This document shows, in pieces, positions 16,514-25,930 of a stretch of DNA of 64,000 bases. The notes under the pieces are model-generated. The model searched no databases. It was not told the DNA's origin and saw nothing but the letters and a program-made list of their open reading frames with translations. The DNA lies in assembly GCF_040892595.1 (NCBI RefSeq), contig NZ_JBFRYB010000001.1:1550001-1614000 (forward strand). Direction: 5' to 3'. Origin of the DNA: Zhongshania sp. R06B22. Lineage in GTDB: Bacteria; Pseudomonadota; Gammaproteobacteria; Pseudomonadales; Spongiibacteraceae. The first letter of the stretch is position 1; each line of letters begins with the position of its first letter. Made by a program: the position numbers and the translations under genes.

Positions 16514-18853
16514 ATGAAGAATAAAAGCTATTGGTTTTGTGGTTCAGCGCTTGCCTGCGCAATGTCATCGACGTCTTTATACGCTGCGCAATTAGAGGAG
16601 GTTATTGTCACCGCGCAAAAGCGTCAGGAAGACATGCAAACCGTGCCGGTATCGGTCTCTGCCATCACCGCTGACCAACTCCTCGATATTGGTTTTAATG
16701 ACATCACTGATATTGCAGCCCAAGTACCATCGCTTATCGTGCTCACTAATATCAGTCCCTTGGCTACCACTTTCCGGATTCGTAACATTGGTAATGCCGG
16801 CAATATACCTAATTTCGAGCCTGCGACCGGCCTGTTCATCGATGGCGCATTTCGATCTCGCTCCGGTATTGGTATTGGCGATTTAGTCGATGTCAGTTCT
16901 GTTGAGGTTTTGAAAGGGCCGCAAAGTACCCTTCACGGTAAGAACGTCACGGCCGGTGTTATTAGCATTCAGACTCAGGGCCCGACCGAGCAGTTAGAAG
17001 CCATGGTTGAGGTGAATCTTGGCAGTGATGACTTACGCCAAGTGAAGTCTTATGTCAGTGGTCCCTTAACGGATTGGCTTAGCGGACGCCTGAGTGTCGT
17101 TGATACTAGCCGCGGCGAACTTATAGAAAATGCGGCCGGCCCCGATGCAGATGGTCAGAATAGCTATGCTGTTCGAGGCCAGCTCAGAGCAGATTTTTCC
17201 GATAAGTTGAGTGCGCGTCTCATTGTTGGATACGCCGAGAAAGATATGAACACCTTGACCGGCGACGTCTTTTTGAGTGAGGAGAGTCAGCGTATCGTCC
17301 GCAACGCTGGCGGCACTTTGAGTATTCCCAATGACCCTTCGGATAGGCTTATCGAATACAGTGATGGTAGCTACTACGAAGGTGATGCCAACGATATTAT
17401 TTTAAATCTAAGTTATGCCGGTGATGGCTATACCTTTACCTCTATCAGTAGCTACGATGACTACAATGGGCTTAGCTCTTTAGAGGACGTAGAACAATTT
17501 AGTTTGAAGGTCGCCGACTTTTACGACAGACAGCAGGGTAGTTCATTTTCCCAGGAACTTCGTATTGCCTCAGATGGTGGCGAAGACTTTAATTGGCTGG
17601 TGGGTGGATTTTATTTCACCAATGAATTTATTCGTGGAGATAAATCTCGGCCCGAATTTATTGCCACTGAAGATGTTGAAGCCTACGGTGACGCCATTGT
17701 TGATGAGCTGATCGCTGGTGGTGCGCTGCCTATTAACTTATTGCCTTTAGTCATTCCTGCGTTTGGCGTAGAGGGTGATCGCGGGGATTATTATATTACT
17801 CAAGATACCGATAATATTGGTCTCTTTACCAAACTAGATTTTAACTTTAATGAGAAGTGGAAGGGCGCGCTAGGGCTTCGCTACTCCTATGAAGACAAGC
17901 GCGGCACGGTAGACCAAAGCAATCAACTATCAGCTTTGGGTTGTGTGCCGCCCATCAATACCAATTTGATTTGTCAGGTGACTCCAGACGGTAATAACTT
18001 TGATCAGAGCGATAGCTTTGAGGCCCTTACCGGCTCGGTATCGGCGAGTTACTTTTTGAACAGCGATACCATGCTCTATGGTGCAATATCATCGGGTTTT
18101 AAATCGGGTGGATTTAGTTTGCAAAATGGTACGGCCAGCGACGAGCTGCGTCCCTTTGATGAAGAGACCGTGATTAATCTGGAACTCGGTGCCAAAACAG
18201 AATTTCTCGATCGCCGCGCACGTGTTAACGCCGCTATATTCCATACCGAGTATAAGGACTTTCAAAATGCGAGCTTTGAAGGTCTAGTGTTTATTATTAA
18301 TAACGCTGAATTAGTGACGGTAAACGGTATTGAAGTTGATTCGACTATGATTTTGTCGGAGCACACAATGGCCACTGTTAATCTGGCCTATATCGATACC
18401 CTGTATGACGAATATACCCGTGGCCAATGCTATTACGGGCGGACGCCAGACAACGATGCAGGGCAGTGCGATCTGAGTGGTGAAGCCTTGCCCTCGGCCA
18501 CAAAGTTTAAAGCCAATATAGCCTTGAATTGGCGTAAGCCGTTTTCTGGTGGCGATCTATATTCCCGCTTAGATTATTTATATTCGAGTTCGGCCAATGC
18601 TAGCTCTGCGCTAGACCCTAGGTTCGATATGCCGGCGTCTAGTATGACAAACCTGCGTTTTGGCTGGCGTAATGATTCGATTGATTTGGCGCTATGGGGT
18701 AGGAATATCACTGATGAAGTCGTTATAAATCAAGTCGCCCCTGCAAATATCCACACCGTGGTAGATTCACGAGTGGGCGCAGCAGAAGGATCTTATCAGG
18801 CGTTTACACTACCGCAGCGTACATTCGGTATTACCGCTCGCTATACCTACTGA
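16514..18853 (+). CDS. TonB-dependent receptor
   Basis: Outer-membrane active transporter, 779 aa. A signal peptide ends near YAAQ (residue 25), followed by a TonB-box-like EEVIVTAQKR and the plug domain (ADQLLDIGFNDITDIAAQVPSL; VEVLKGPQSTLHGKN at about 130-145). The rest is beta-barrel with alternating aromatic strands and an aromatic C-terminus (ITARYTY). The ligand cannot be read from sequence; lack of a siderophore-type context and the divergent alkaline phosphatase operon suggest import of an organic phosphate or a product of its cleavage. A strong terminator follows. Confidence 0.9.
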   Translation: MKNKSYWFCGSALACAMSSTSLYAAQLEEVIVTAQKRQEDMQTVPVSVSAITADQLLDIGFNDITDIAAQVPSLIVLTNISPLATTFRIRNIGNAGNIPNFEPATGLFIDGAFRSRSGIGIGDLVDVSSVEVLKGPQSTLHGKNVTAGVISIQTQGPTEQLEAMVEVNLGSDDLRQVKSYVSGPLTDWLSGRLSVVDTSRGELIENAAGPDADGQNSYAVRGQLRADFSDKLSARLIVGYAEKDMNTLTGDVFLSEESQRIVRNAGGTLSIPNDPSDRLIEYSDGSYYEGDANDIILNLSYAGDGYTFTSISSYDDYNGLSSLEDVEQFSLKVADFYDRQQGSSFSQELRIASDGGEDFNWLVGGFYFTNEFIRGDKSRPEFIATEDVEAYGDAIVDELIAGGALPINLLPLVIPAFGVEGDRGDYYITQDTDNIGLFTKLDFNFNEKWKGALGLRYSYEDKRGTVDQSNQLSALGCVPPINTNLICQVTPDGNNFDQSDSFEALTGSVSASYFLNSDTMLYGAISSGFKSGGFSLQNGTASDELRPFDEETVINLELGAKTEFLDRRARVNAAIFHTEYKDFQNASFEGLVFIINNAELVTVNGIEVDSTMILSEHTMATVNLAYIDTLYDEYTRGQCYYGRTPDNDAGQCDLSGEALPSATKFKANIALNWRKPFSGGDLYSRLDYLYSSSANASSALDPRFDMPASSMTNLRFGWRNDSIDLALWGRNITDEVVINQVAPANIHTVVDSRVGAAEGSYQAFTLPQRTFGITARYTY

Positions 18854-18857
18854 GCTT

Positions 18858-18893
18858 AAGACGAAGATAGTGAATGCTATCTTCGTCTTTTAA
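18858..18893 (+). terminator. Terminator after TonB-dependent receptor
   Basis: 13-bp perfect stem AAGACGAAGATAG / CTATCTTCGTCTT with loop TGAATG followed by TTAAGTCTT, four bases after the receptor stop. Confidence 0.85.
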
Positions 18894-19013
18894 GTCTTGT
18901 GACGGTTGTTGTCTCGCCCGCCAAAATGATAGTAATCCTGCTTTTGTCTACCTTGATATCGCATGCTGTATGGGGAATTTTGAACAACTCCTTACTACGT
19001 ATCTCTGACTAGA

Positions 19014-20333
19014 TTATTGTTTATTGTAAGGCGCGAATAGACTCTGCATATCTACCTTCGCTTTTAGTTTTATTGCCAGTAAAAACAAGCCACCTAATTT
19101 GCGATGTAAAAAAATCGCATTGGCCACCGGGGTGTGAGCGTACTCTTTCTCTAGCCCTAATTGCATTCCCTGCTGCTGTAATCGCAAAGATAGATCAGAA
19201 CTAGCAAAGTCGTAAGGTGATTCTTTATACAAAGGTTCGCAGGCGATATACGCTAAGTCAGTGATATTTTGTTGCACTTTTTCAGGCAAGTCCGGCCGGA
19301 TTAGCCCTATATCTAAGATGGCTTGGCGGATCTGTGCCTTGTCATGACGGCTGCCGCCCTGCATAAGCAGGCGATAATTTTCGGCCATGGCTGATGTATA
19401 ACTGCGAGTCGCCCCAAAGTCTAAAAGCACAATCTTTTTGCTATTTTGATTATATTGATAGTTCGCAAAGTTAGGATCGGTTTGCACCAGCTGAAAGTCG
19501 AATAATTCTTTAAAAAATAAACGCATCAGATCGCTCATAACCTGATCACGGGTTTCTTGAGGGGCGTCACGCAATTGCTCTATCGGTATGCCATCTACAA
19601 AGCTCATAGCAAGAATGGTCTCGCTACTAAACTCCTTATTAAAAACCGGCATCTCAAAGGCATCATCATTGTCTATAAGAACTGCGTATTGCTCTAAATA
19701 TCGTGCTTCAAGGGCATAATCTGCTTCATCGTGAAGCTGTTTTTTAGCTTCAGCCAATAAGGGCTTTAGATCTAGACCTTTGGGTAATAAACCGGTCATT
19801 TTTATGAGGGTAGCCACGTTATCGACGTCGCTATTAATACTTTGCTTAATACCTGGGTATTGAATTTTAACCGCCAGACGCTCTAAGTTTAGAGTGAGGG
19901 CTTCATGTACTTGGCCGATGGAGGCTGCGGCAATGGGTTGTAGTGGAAATTGTTTGAAGTTCTTCTGCCATCCTTCCCCCCATTGTGATTCTAGTAATTT
20001 TATAAGGTCTTTTTCCGGCATAGATTTGGCGTCTGAGCGCAGTCTAGCCAGTAGCTCTGTTAACTCGGCGGGCAACATATCGCCCGCATCCATCGATAGC
20101 ATTTGACCTACTTTCATTGCCGCGCCGCGCATTTGCGCCAGCTTCTCCGCCACCTTGATAGCGTTGCTCGGTGTCAGTAGTAGGTCCTTTATTCTAGGTC
20201 GATTACCTTTAGCTATTTCAGTGACACCTTCAGCGAACATATTGCCGGCGACTCGCCCAGCTAAAGAACTGAGTTGGCCAAAACGACTTAATCGTCCTTT
20301 GGGTATGGACGCGGTATCTGCCTTTTTTGCCAT
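19014..20333 (-). CDS. ABC1/UbiB-family atypical kinase
   Basis: AarF/ABC1 family protein of 439 aa. The hallmark KxGQ motif (MKVGQMLSMD, about residues 73-82) is followed by the A-rich loop AAASIGQVHEA (about 136-146), the VAIK-like lysine (LAVKIQYP, K156), the QTDPNFANY catalytic-loop equivalent and the metal-binding DFG (LLDFGATR). These proteins support ubiquinone synthesis or lipid handling. This one lacks the two C-terminal membrane helices of E. coli UbiB, so it is more like the short ABC1 proteins of unclear role. It stands alone, convergent to the receptor. Confidence 0.85.
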   Translation of the reverse strand: MAKKADTASIPKGRLSRFGQLSSLAGRVAGNMFAEGVTEIAKGNRPRIKDLLLTPSNAIKVAEKLAQMRGAAMKVGQMLSMDAGDMLPAELTELLARLRSDAKSMPEKDLIKLLESQWGEGWQKNFKQFPLQPIAAASIGQVHEALTLNLERLAVKIQYPGIKQSINSDVDNVATLIKMTGLLPKGLDLKPLLAEAKKQLHDEADYALEARYLEQYAVLIDNDDAFEMPVFNKEFSSETILAMSFVDGIPIEQLRDAPQETRDQVMSDLMRLFFKELFDFQLVQTDPNFANYQYNQNSKKIVLLDFGATRSYTSAMAENYRLLMQGGSRHDKAQIRQAILDIGLIRPDLPEKVQQNITDLAYIACEPLYKESPYDFASSDLSLRLQQQGMQLGLEKEYAHTPVANAIFLHRKLGGLFLLAIKLKAKVDMQSLFAPYNKQ

Positions 20334-20656
20334 GAATCAATTGCCCTATAACTATAAATAGACTGATACGTTGTTCCGAGTGTTCTAGACTATGTTATCT
20401 CGGTCATTTCGTGAAGTGGCAGCCACTTAGAGTATGCGGGCTGCATGAATAAACACTTAGCTGATCTGCCGGGCGGAGCCGACTCACGCCCGCCAACGCC
20501 TTGGGTTTCTGTGACGCGCTTCTAGATATTTTGATGTGTGCATGACCGGCACATGATAGACGCCTGGCAGCCATCCTTAAATATACCTTCAATTTTAATG
20601 GATAGCTCAGGGTTATTGTCGGTGTTCAAGGCATATTATTTTGCAGTGCTCTCAGC
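20334..20656. other. Intergenic region, no feature seen
   Basis: 323 bases between the ABC1 gene and the DoxX-like gene, both on the minus strand. A 6-bp hairpin CGGGCG / CGCCCG occurs near 20470-20495 without a T-run. The only open frame (20404-20592, minus) has no ribosome site and an unlikely composition. The promoter of the ABC1 gene should lie at the left end. Confidence 0.4.
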
Positions 20657-21094
20657 TCATAATTGCCTGTTGCGGCTAGGGACAGCCAATAATGTATCCC
20701 AGTCTCTTAGCCAGTAGAGGGCAAGGCAGGCTGCTAGCATGGGCCAGGCTGCAAAAAATAGCAGGTTGTCAAAAGCAGCCATGTATTGCTTATAAGACAT
20801 GAATGTTGAAACTGCGTGAATGATTAGCACGCCTCCGTAAGTCCAGCGACGCCAAAGACCGGCGACAAAAGCGAGTATTAGTAGTAGCTCAAATACACCA
20901 ATTACGGCTGAGAGGTGTTGATTTAACCAATCCACCCCGTAAAACGCGCTGAATACCTTTCCTGTATGTTCTGGGTTAACAAATTTGTCCAGAGTCCACA
21001 TCAACATCACCACAAAAACACCTAGACGTAGCATCAGTAGTGAGCGTGATAAGGGTTTAGATAAGGTATCTGGCATCGCTGCGTGGGTATTCAT
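20657..21094 (-). CDS. DoxX-like small membrane protein
   Basis: 145 residues with four predicted transmembrane segments (about 20-35, 58-78, 85-102, 112-128) and the arrangement LMLRLGVFVVMLMWTLDKFVNPEHT followed by FELLLILAFVAGLWRRWTYGG that is typical of DoxX-like proteins. Roles in this family range from quinone- to thiol-linked redox chemistry and are not settled. A GGAAGGGAG site precedes the ATG. It lies 208 bases downstream of the AhpD-like gene on the same strand and may share its promoter and TetR control. Confidence 0.72.
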   Translation of the reverse strand: MNTHAAMPDTLSKPLSRSLLMLRLGVFVVMLMWTLDKFVNPEHTGKVFSAFYGVDWLNQHLSAVIGVFELLLILAFVAGLWRRWTYGGVLIIHAVSTFMSYKQYMAAFDNLLFFAAWPMLAACLALYWLRDWDTLLAVPSRNRQL

Positions 21095-21255
21095 GGTTCT
21101 CCCTTCCTATTCCTTGCTTAGTATTAAGCATTGAAAAACACGGCAGTTAAATCATTGCCATCTATCACCGGCTACGAGTTTCAGACCTTGTCATTAAAGG
21201 CTGATCAGTCTCTGCGTTCAGCGTACTCACTTGATGAACAAGTCCGTTTATACGT

Positions 21256-21291
21256 CGCCCTTCTGTTTATTAAATCTTCACTAGAAGGGCG
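21256..21291. repeat. 9-bp inverted repeat downstream of AhpD-like gene
   Basis: CGCCCTTCT (21256-21264) and AGAAGGGCG (21283-21291), loop 18. It lies 12 bases beyond the stop of the minus-strand gene; no T-run follows on the minus strand, so it may be a weak terminator or mRNA end structure. Confidence 0.5.
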
Positions 21292-21302
21292 CGCTAAGCT
21301 TG

Positions 21303-21857
21303 CTAGGCCACTTTTGTCCACATGAACTCTTTGAACGGAGCATCTACAGGCGTCTTCGCTAGATGATTTGTGTAGTTCGACATGATTTTCTGCGAGACGC
21401 CAAGCACCACCTCTAATATATGACGTTGAGTAAATCCGGCATTTATAAAAGTCTCCACGGTGTCGCTGTCAACATTTCCTCGCTTGCGGACAAGGCTCAG
21501 AGTGAATACGCGCAGCGCCTCTAGACGCGGATCGGCTAGCGGTGTTTCGTTGCGCAGCGCTAGCGAGATATCTTCGCTTACACCCATTGATTTGGCGATG
21601 GCGGTATGGGCGGGGACACAGTAGTGGCAGGCATGTTCGACATTTATTGTCTGCCAAACCACGGTGAGCTCATCCTTGTTAAAGCTAGAGTTAACAAAAA
21701 GCTCGTGAACTCGCTGGTAGGCTTCGAGTAGACCGGGTGCCTCAGCCATGACGGCGTGTAGGCCGGGTATCATTCCAAAGGATTTTTTCGATTGGGCCAG
21801 TAGCGGTTTGCTGGCTTCGGGTGCGGTGTCAGTGGTGTGTAAGGTGAATGTGGTCAT
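21303..21857 (-). CDS. Carboxymuconolactone decarboxylase/AhpD-like protein
   Basis: 184-residue alkylhydroperoxidase-D-like protein. The active-site CxxC with upstream Glu and downstream His is present (NVEHACHYCVPAHTAIAKSMG, CHYC at about residue 77-80). Such proteins reduce peroxides or other oxidants through the thiol pair. Start ATG 21857 has a GGAG site 7 bases upstream. A GACCGATCGGTC palindrome overlaps its predicted promoter, and the TetR gene lies divergently next door, so it is very likely the regulated target. Confidence 0.85.
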   Translation of the reverse strand: MTTFTLHTTDTAPEASKPLLAQSKKSFGMIPGLHAVMAEAPGLLEAYQRVHELFVNSSFNKDELTVVWQTINVEHACHYCVPAHTAIAKSMGVSEDISLALRNETPLADPRLEALRVFTLSLVRKRGNVDSDTVETFINAGFTQRHILEVVLGVSQKIMSNYTNHLAKTPVDAPFKEFMWTKVA

Positions 21858-21910
21858 AGCGCGCTCCAGTTCTTTACTCGGCTTCGGGTAAGTTTTACCC
21901 GAATTGGCCC

Positions 21911-21940
21911 AGCATAGTATTGTTTAGACCGATCGGTCAA
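21911..21940 (-). promoter_or_regulatory. Promoter with TetR-type operator
   Basis: On the minus strand -35 TTGACC (21940-21935) and -10 TATGCT (21916-21911) are 18 bases apart. A perfect 12-bp palindrome GACCGATCGGTC (21927-21938) covers the -35 and spacer. Palindromes of this GACC-N-GGTC kind are common operators of TetR/AcrR repressors, and one such gene starts at 22117 in the opposite direction. The sequence match is direct; the regulator-operator link is inference. Confidence 0.7.
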
Positions 21941-22116
21941 TACTTTTGCTTTATTGGATGACTGGGCGCTGAAGATTGATGTTGGGGCTTGCTAATATAC
22001 GTTATTTAATGGTCTATATTAAGGCATATTAGACTGTGCGGCCGCTGCTGTTAAGTTTGTATCACCTGGTCTAAACATGCTATAAGAGGGGAGTATTGGA
22101 ATCGGAGTTGGCGTTC

Positions 22117-22698
22117 ATGCCTTGGGAAAAAAAGTTTGATGAGAACACTGCCTTAGAAAAGGCCATGCAGGTGTTTTGGAGCAAAGGTTTCGACTCGGCT
22201 TCGATGGCTAATCTTATTGCGGAGACCGGGATCAACCGCGGAAGCCTTTACAATGCCTATGGCGGTAAACGGGCCTTGTTTGTAAAAGCACTGCTTAAAT
22301 ATGACCAGGAAAATCGCAAGGCCATCTTGGCGCAGCTTGAAGCCCTAGATGATCCACGCAGCGCTATTTATAATTTTTTTGATAATACCGTTGCTAATAC
22401 TGTGGCTGATACCGAGCGCAAGGGCTGCTTTCTGTTTAATACCGTACTAGACAGCGGCTCTCATGGTGAAGAGGTCAATACTATTGTTGCCAATGGCCTT
22501 CGAGAAATTGAGGGCTTCTTTCGGCGGAGTATTGAAGTGGGGCAGATGCGTGGCGATATTCGTAAAGACATAGATCCGCAGTCAAAGGCCAAGGCCATGC
22601 TGGCGCTGGCACTTTCGATTAGAGTTCTTGGTCGTGGGGCGTATACAGAGACCGCCTTGCGCACCATTGCTGCTGAGGCAAAACAGCTTATCGATTAA
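22117..22698 (+). CDS. TetR/AcrR-family transcriptional regulator
   Basis: 193-residue repressor. The N-terminal helix-turn-helix is clear (ALEKAMQVFWSKGFDSASMANLIAETGINRGSLYNAYGGKRALFVKALLKY). The C-terminal ligand domain includes a KGCFLFNT segment. I choose ATG 22117, seven codons inside the open frame beginning with TTG 22096, because the family starts MPWEKxF. Divergent from the AhpD-like/DoxX-like genes whose promoter carries a matching palindrome; it probably represses them, responding to an oxidant or aromatic compound (inference). Confidence 0.88.
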   Translation: MPWEKKFDENTALEKAMQVFWSKGFDSASMANLIAETGINRGSLYNAYGGKRALFVKALLKYDQENRKAILAQLEALDDPRSAIYNFFDNTVANTVADTERKGCFLFNTVLDSGSHGEEVNTIVANGLREIEGFFRRSIEVGQMRGDIRKDIDPQSKAKAMLALALSIRVLGRGAYTETALRTIAAEAKQLID

Positions 22699-22800
22699 GC
22701 TTGAATTCGATTATCTCTCGCTTAGTTAAGCTCTCAGTGTCAAACCGTGGCGGTGTTGACTGCTTTAACGGCGTTAATTTTTACAGCGGAGACTGATGTA

Positions 22801-23475
22801 ATGCAGATGCCAAAAGTTATCATTTTTGATGTCAACGAGACGCTTCTAGATCTTGCGCCTTTACGATATTCGGTAGGGCAGGCGCTGCCAGACGGCGAGC
22901 AGTATTTATCACTGTGGTTTTCTACCATGTTGCATTACTCATTGGTCGAAACCTTAAGCGGCGACTACCACGGTTTCGGCGAGATCGGCACAGCCGCGCT
23001 GATGATGGTCGCAGCTAGTAAAGGTATTGAGCTAGACCCCGAGGTGGCGAGCGAGGCCATTGCCGGCACTATCACCAAATTACCCGCCCACCCAGATGTG
23101 GTGCCCGCTTTGCAAACGCTAGCAAAATTAGACGCCCGCCTAGTGAGCTTGAGTAATTCCTCCAAGGCGGGTCTTGCTGCTCAGTTTGAGTATGCGGGTT
23201 TGACCAAGTATTTTGATCGATGTTTCAGTGTTGAAGACGTTCGTGCTTACAAGCCCGATCCACGACCCTATCGCTGGGTGCTGGAACAAATGGGAGTTCA
23301 AGCCGAAGATGCATTGATGGTCGCAGCGCATGCTTGGGACTTGGCCGGTGCCAAGGCGGTTGGAATGCAAACTGCATTTATTCAACGGCCGGGCGCGGTC
23401 GCGTATCCGCTTGGCGCGCAGCCAGATTATATTGTTAAGAACTTGCCGCAATTAGTCGATCTTCTCGACGTGTAA
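22801..23475 (+). CDS. HAD hydrolase, haloacid dehalogenase type II
   Basis: 224-residue HAD-superfamily hydrolase resembling L-2-haloacid dehalogenases. Nucleophile D10 is in IIFDVNETLLD; motif II serine/asparagine in SLSNSSKAGL; motif III lysine in YKPDPRPY; and the acidic pair region in VAAHAWDLAGAKAVGM. The DVNETLLD form is common in proteins annotated as type II dehalogenases, but many members have phosphatase or unknown activity. ATG 22801 is chosen over upstream GTG 22747 because a GGAGA site lies just before it. Same strand as the TetR gene, 102 bases after it. Confidence 0.85.
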   Translation: MQMPKVIIFDVNETLLDLAPLRYSVGQALPDGEQYLSLWFSTMLHYSLVETLSGDYHGFGEIGTAALMMVAASKGIELDPEVASEAIAGTITKLPAHPDVVPALQTLAKLDARLVSLSNSSKAGLAAQFEYAGLTKYFDRCFSVEDVRAYKPDPRPYRWVLEQMGVQAEDALMVAAHAWDLAGAKAVGMQTAFIQRPGAVAYPLGAQPDYIVKNLPQLVDLLDV

Positions 23476-23656
23476 ATAAGAGTTACTGGCGAGTTCGTCG
23501 CTGGCTCTTGCCTCCTATTATCATACCCCTGAGATCTTTGTTTTTATTCTAAGGGTCGACTTCTATACTAGAGTCGCATCAAAAGCGGTGTATGGTTGAT
23601 ATCGGTTGTTGAGTTTGGCGACCTAGCCTGTCATCTAAAGAAAAAAGCGAGTATCT

Positions 23657-25837
23657 ATGAAAGTCATTGGTGGTGGCCCCAAGAAACTACTCTATACGCT
23701 TAATACGGCGCGCAGAATTGGACTGCTCAACTCTGCCAAGGCCCTGAGCGCTAAGAATGCGTGCAAGGCCTGTGGTCTAGGCATGGGTGGTCAGCGCGGC
23801 GGGATGACCAATGAATTGGATGAGTTCCCCTCGGTTTGCAATAAAAGTATCCAGGCCCAGTCTACGGATATTCAGCCACCTATACCCGCTGAGGTATTTG
23901 CTCATACCTTGGAAGAATTTCGACAGCTGTCGGGGCGTGAGCTCGAAACTCTTGGTCGTTTGGGTCAACCGATATACAAAGCCGCTGGCGGCAATCGCTA
24001 TAAAGAAGTCGATTGGAATTGGGCGCTAAATCATGCTGCCGAGGGTTTGGCCAAGGTAGATCCCAGCCGCAGCTTTTTTTACAGCTCGGGTCGCTCCTCA
24101 AATGAGGCCGGGTTTTTGCTGCAACTTATGGCGCGTCTTTATGGAACAAACAATATCAGCAATTGCTCCTATTACTGCCATCAGGCCACTGGCGAAGCTT
24201 TAGGTGCAACCGTCGGCACCGGCACTGCAACGGTCGAGCTGGATGATATTGCCCACTGTGATCTGTTCTTTTTGATTGGCGCTAATCCGGCCTCAAATCA
24301 TCCGCGTTTGCTGCATAAGTTAATTGGTTTGCGTCGTCGTGGTGGCACCGTGGTGGTGATAAACCCTCTGCGTGAAGCGGGCTTGGTGCAGTTCGCCGCC
24401 CCCAAAATGATCAGCTCCATGATAAAGGGCGGCGATGAAGTCGCCAGTATTTATCTGCAACCCAAAATCGGGACGGATATTGCCGTGTTTGCTGCGATCG
24501 CTAAAGGGGTTGTTGAACGGGGAGGCGCTGCCCACGATTTTATTAAAAAATACACCAATGATTATCCGGATTTTGAACGCCATGTGCAGACCCAATCTTG
24601 GGAATCCCTCTTGGATTGCTGCGGAATTGATAAGGCCGACATACTGCAGGTCGCCGATGTTTATATAAACGCCCAAAATGCGATTTTTGCCTGGGGTATG
24701 GGAATGACCCATCACCGGCACGGCGTTGATAATATCGAGTGGATTAGTAACTTAGCATTGCTGAGGGGCATGGTGGGTAAGTCCCACGCCGGTTTGCTGC
24801 CGCTGCGAGGTCATAGCAATGTGCAGGGTATTGGCACCATTGGCGTAAAGCCGGTGTTATCCAGTGAAGTATTCAGCCGTATAGAGCAAACCTTTGGGGT
24901 TAAGTTACCGAAAGACACAGGCATGCATACCTTGGAGTCGCTGGCGTGCGCCCATGATGGCGGTATAGACGTGGCAGTGGTGATGGGCGGGAATCTCTAT
25001 GAAGCCAGCCCAGATAGTAAGTGGACCGCCAGAGCGCTGGACAATATTGGTCTTAAGATTTTTCTTACCACAACCATTAATCGCGGCCATGTGACCGGGG
25101 TTGATTCGGGGGAATCAATTGTTTTTCCGGTTTGTGCCCGCGACGAAGAGCCTGAACCCACAACACAAGAATCCATGTTCAACTATGTTCGCTTAAGTGA
25201 TGGTGGCATTGCGCGCATTGCATCTGTTCGTTCTGAAGTCGCCATTCTTGCAGATATCGCCAGTCAGTTACTGGTGGATTGCCCCATTAACTTTGCCGAA
25301 TTTAAACGTCACAAAAATGTCCGCCAAGCGATTGCTAAGGTCGTGCCGGGCATGGAGGAACTCGCTGATATTGATGTGGCGAAGAGGGAGTTCTATGTCA
25401 GCGGTCGTGTTAAGCACACGCCGGAGTTTAATACCGAAGACGGTAGAGCGCGGTTTGTGATTCCCCTCAGCGGGGGAAGCCATAGCGACGTGTCGCGGCC
25501 ATACACCATGATGACCATTCGTAGCGAAGGCCAATTTAATTCTATTATTTATGAGGAGAATGATAGCTACCGCGGCGTTAATAAGCGTTGGACGGTATTG
25601 CTAAACCAGCAAGACGCTTTAGAACTGGGAGTAAGCGAAGGTAAAACCGTCGATATTAGCTCGGACTATGGTGAGATGCGTGGGGTAGAGATCAAACTGT
25701 TTAATTTACCTAGGGGCTGCGTGGCGGCGTATTACCCCGAGGCAAATATTCTCAGCTCGCGCCTAACAGATCCGCGCTCACACACTCCGCAGTTCAAATC
25801 GATAGCGGTCTCGCTGGCGCCGGCCTCGACTGCATAA
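23657..25837 (+). CDS. FdhF/YdeP-family molybdopterin oxidoreductase
   Basis: 726-residue molybdenum enzyme of the formate-dehydrogenase-like YdeP group. Near the N-terminus there is a CxxC pair (C36, C39 in NACKACGLGMGGQ) and a lone C61, not the full CxxCxxxC-Cys set of Fe4S4-containing FdhF. A cysteine in SYYCHQATGEALG (C174) lies where formate dehydrogenases carry the Mo-ligating Cys/Sec. MGD-binding segments include LFFLIGANPASNHPR and GLLPLRGHSNVQG. No Tat signal, so it is cytoplasmic. E. coli YdeP is linked to acid resistance; the substrate is unknown. It precedes the cytochrome/amine oxidase pair by 93 bases. Confidence 0.85.
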   Translation: MKVIGGGPKKLLYTLNTARRIGLLNSAKALSAKNACKACGLGMGGQRGGMTNELDEFPSVCNKSIQAQSTDIQPPIPAEVFAHTLEEFRQLSGRELETLGRLGQPIYKAAGGNRYKEVDWNWALNHAAEGLAKVDPSRSFFYSSGRSSNEAGFLLQLMARLYGTNNISNCSYYCHQATGEALGATVGTGTATVELDDIAHCDLFFLIGANPASNHPRLLHKLIGLRRRGGTVVVINPLREAGLVQFAAPKMISSMIKGGDEVASIYLQPKIGTDIAVFAAIAKGVVERGGAAHDFIKKYTNDYPDFERHVQTQSWESLLDCCGIDKADILQVADVYINAQNAIFAWGMGMTHHRHGVDNIEWISNLALLRGMVGKSHAGLLPLRGHSNVQGIGTIGVKPVLSSEVFSRIEQTFGVKLPKDTGMHTLESLACAHDGGIDVAVVMGGNLYEASPDSKWTARALDNIGLKIFLTTTINRGHVTGVDSGESIVFPVCARDEEPEPTTQESMFNYVRLSDGGIARIASVRSEVAILADIASQLLVDCPINFAEFKRHKNVRQAIAKVVPGMEELADIDVAKREFYVSGRVKHTPEFNTEDGRARFVIPLSGGSHSDVSRPYTMMTIRSEGQFNSIIYEENDSYRGVNKRWTVLLNQQDALELGVSEGKTVDISSDYGEMRGVEIKLFNLPRGCVAAYYPEANILSSRLTDPRSHTPQFKSIAVSLAPASTA

Positions 25838-25930
25838 GCACTTCAAGGCTATGCTTATTCTTCAATTGTTACTTAAAATTTTGATTCCGAGTTGTTTGGA
25901 AATTCATATGTACCTGCTGAAACTTAATTT

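Noticed and set aside
21131..21325. 64-codon plus-strand ORF before the AhpD-like gene end
   Set aside because: No ribosome site, no family resemblance, overlaps the 3' end of the convergent AhpD-like gene and includes its hairpin.
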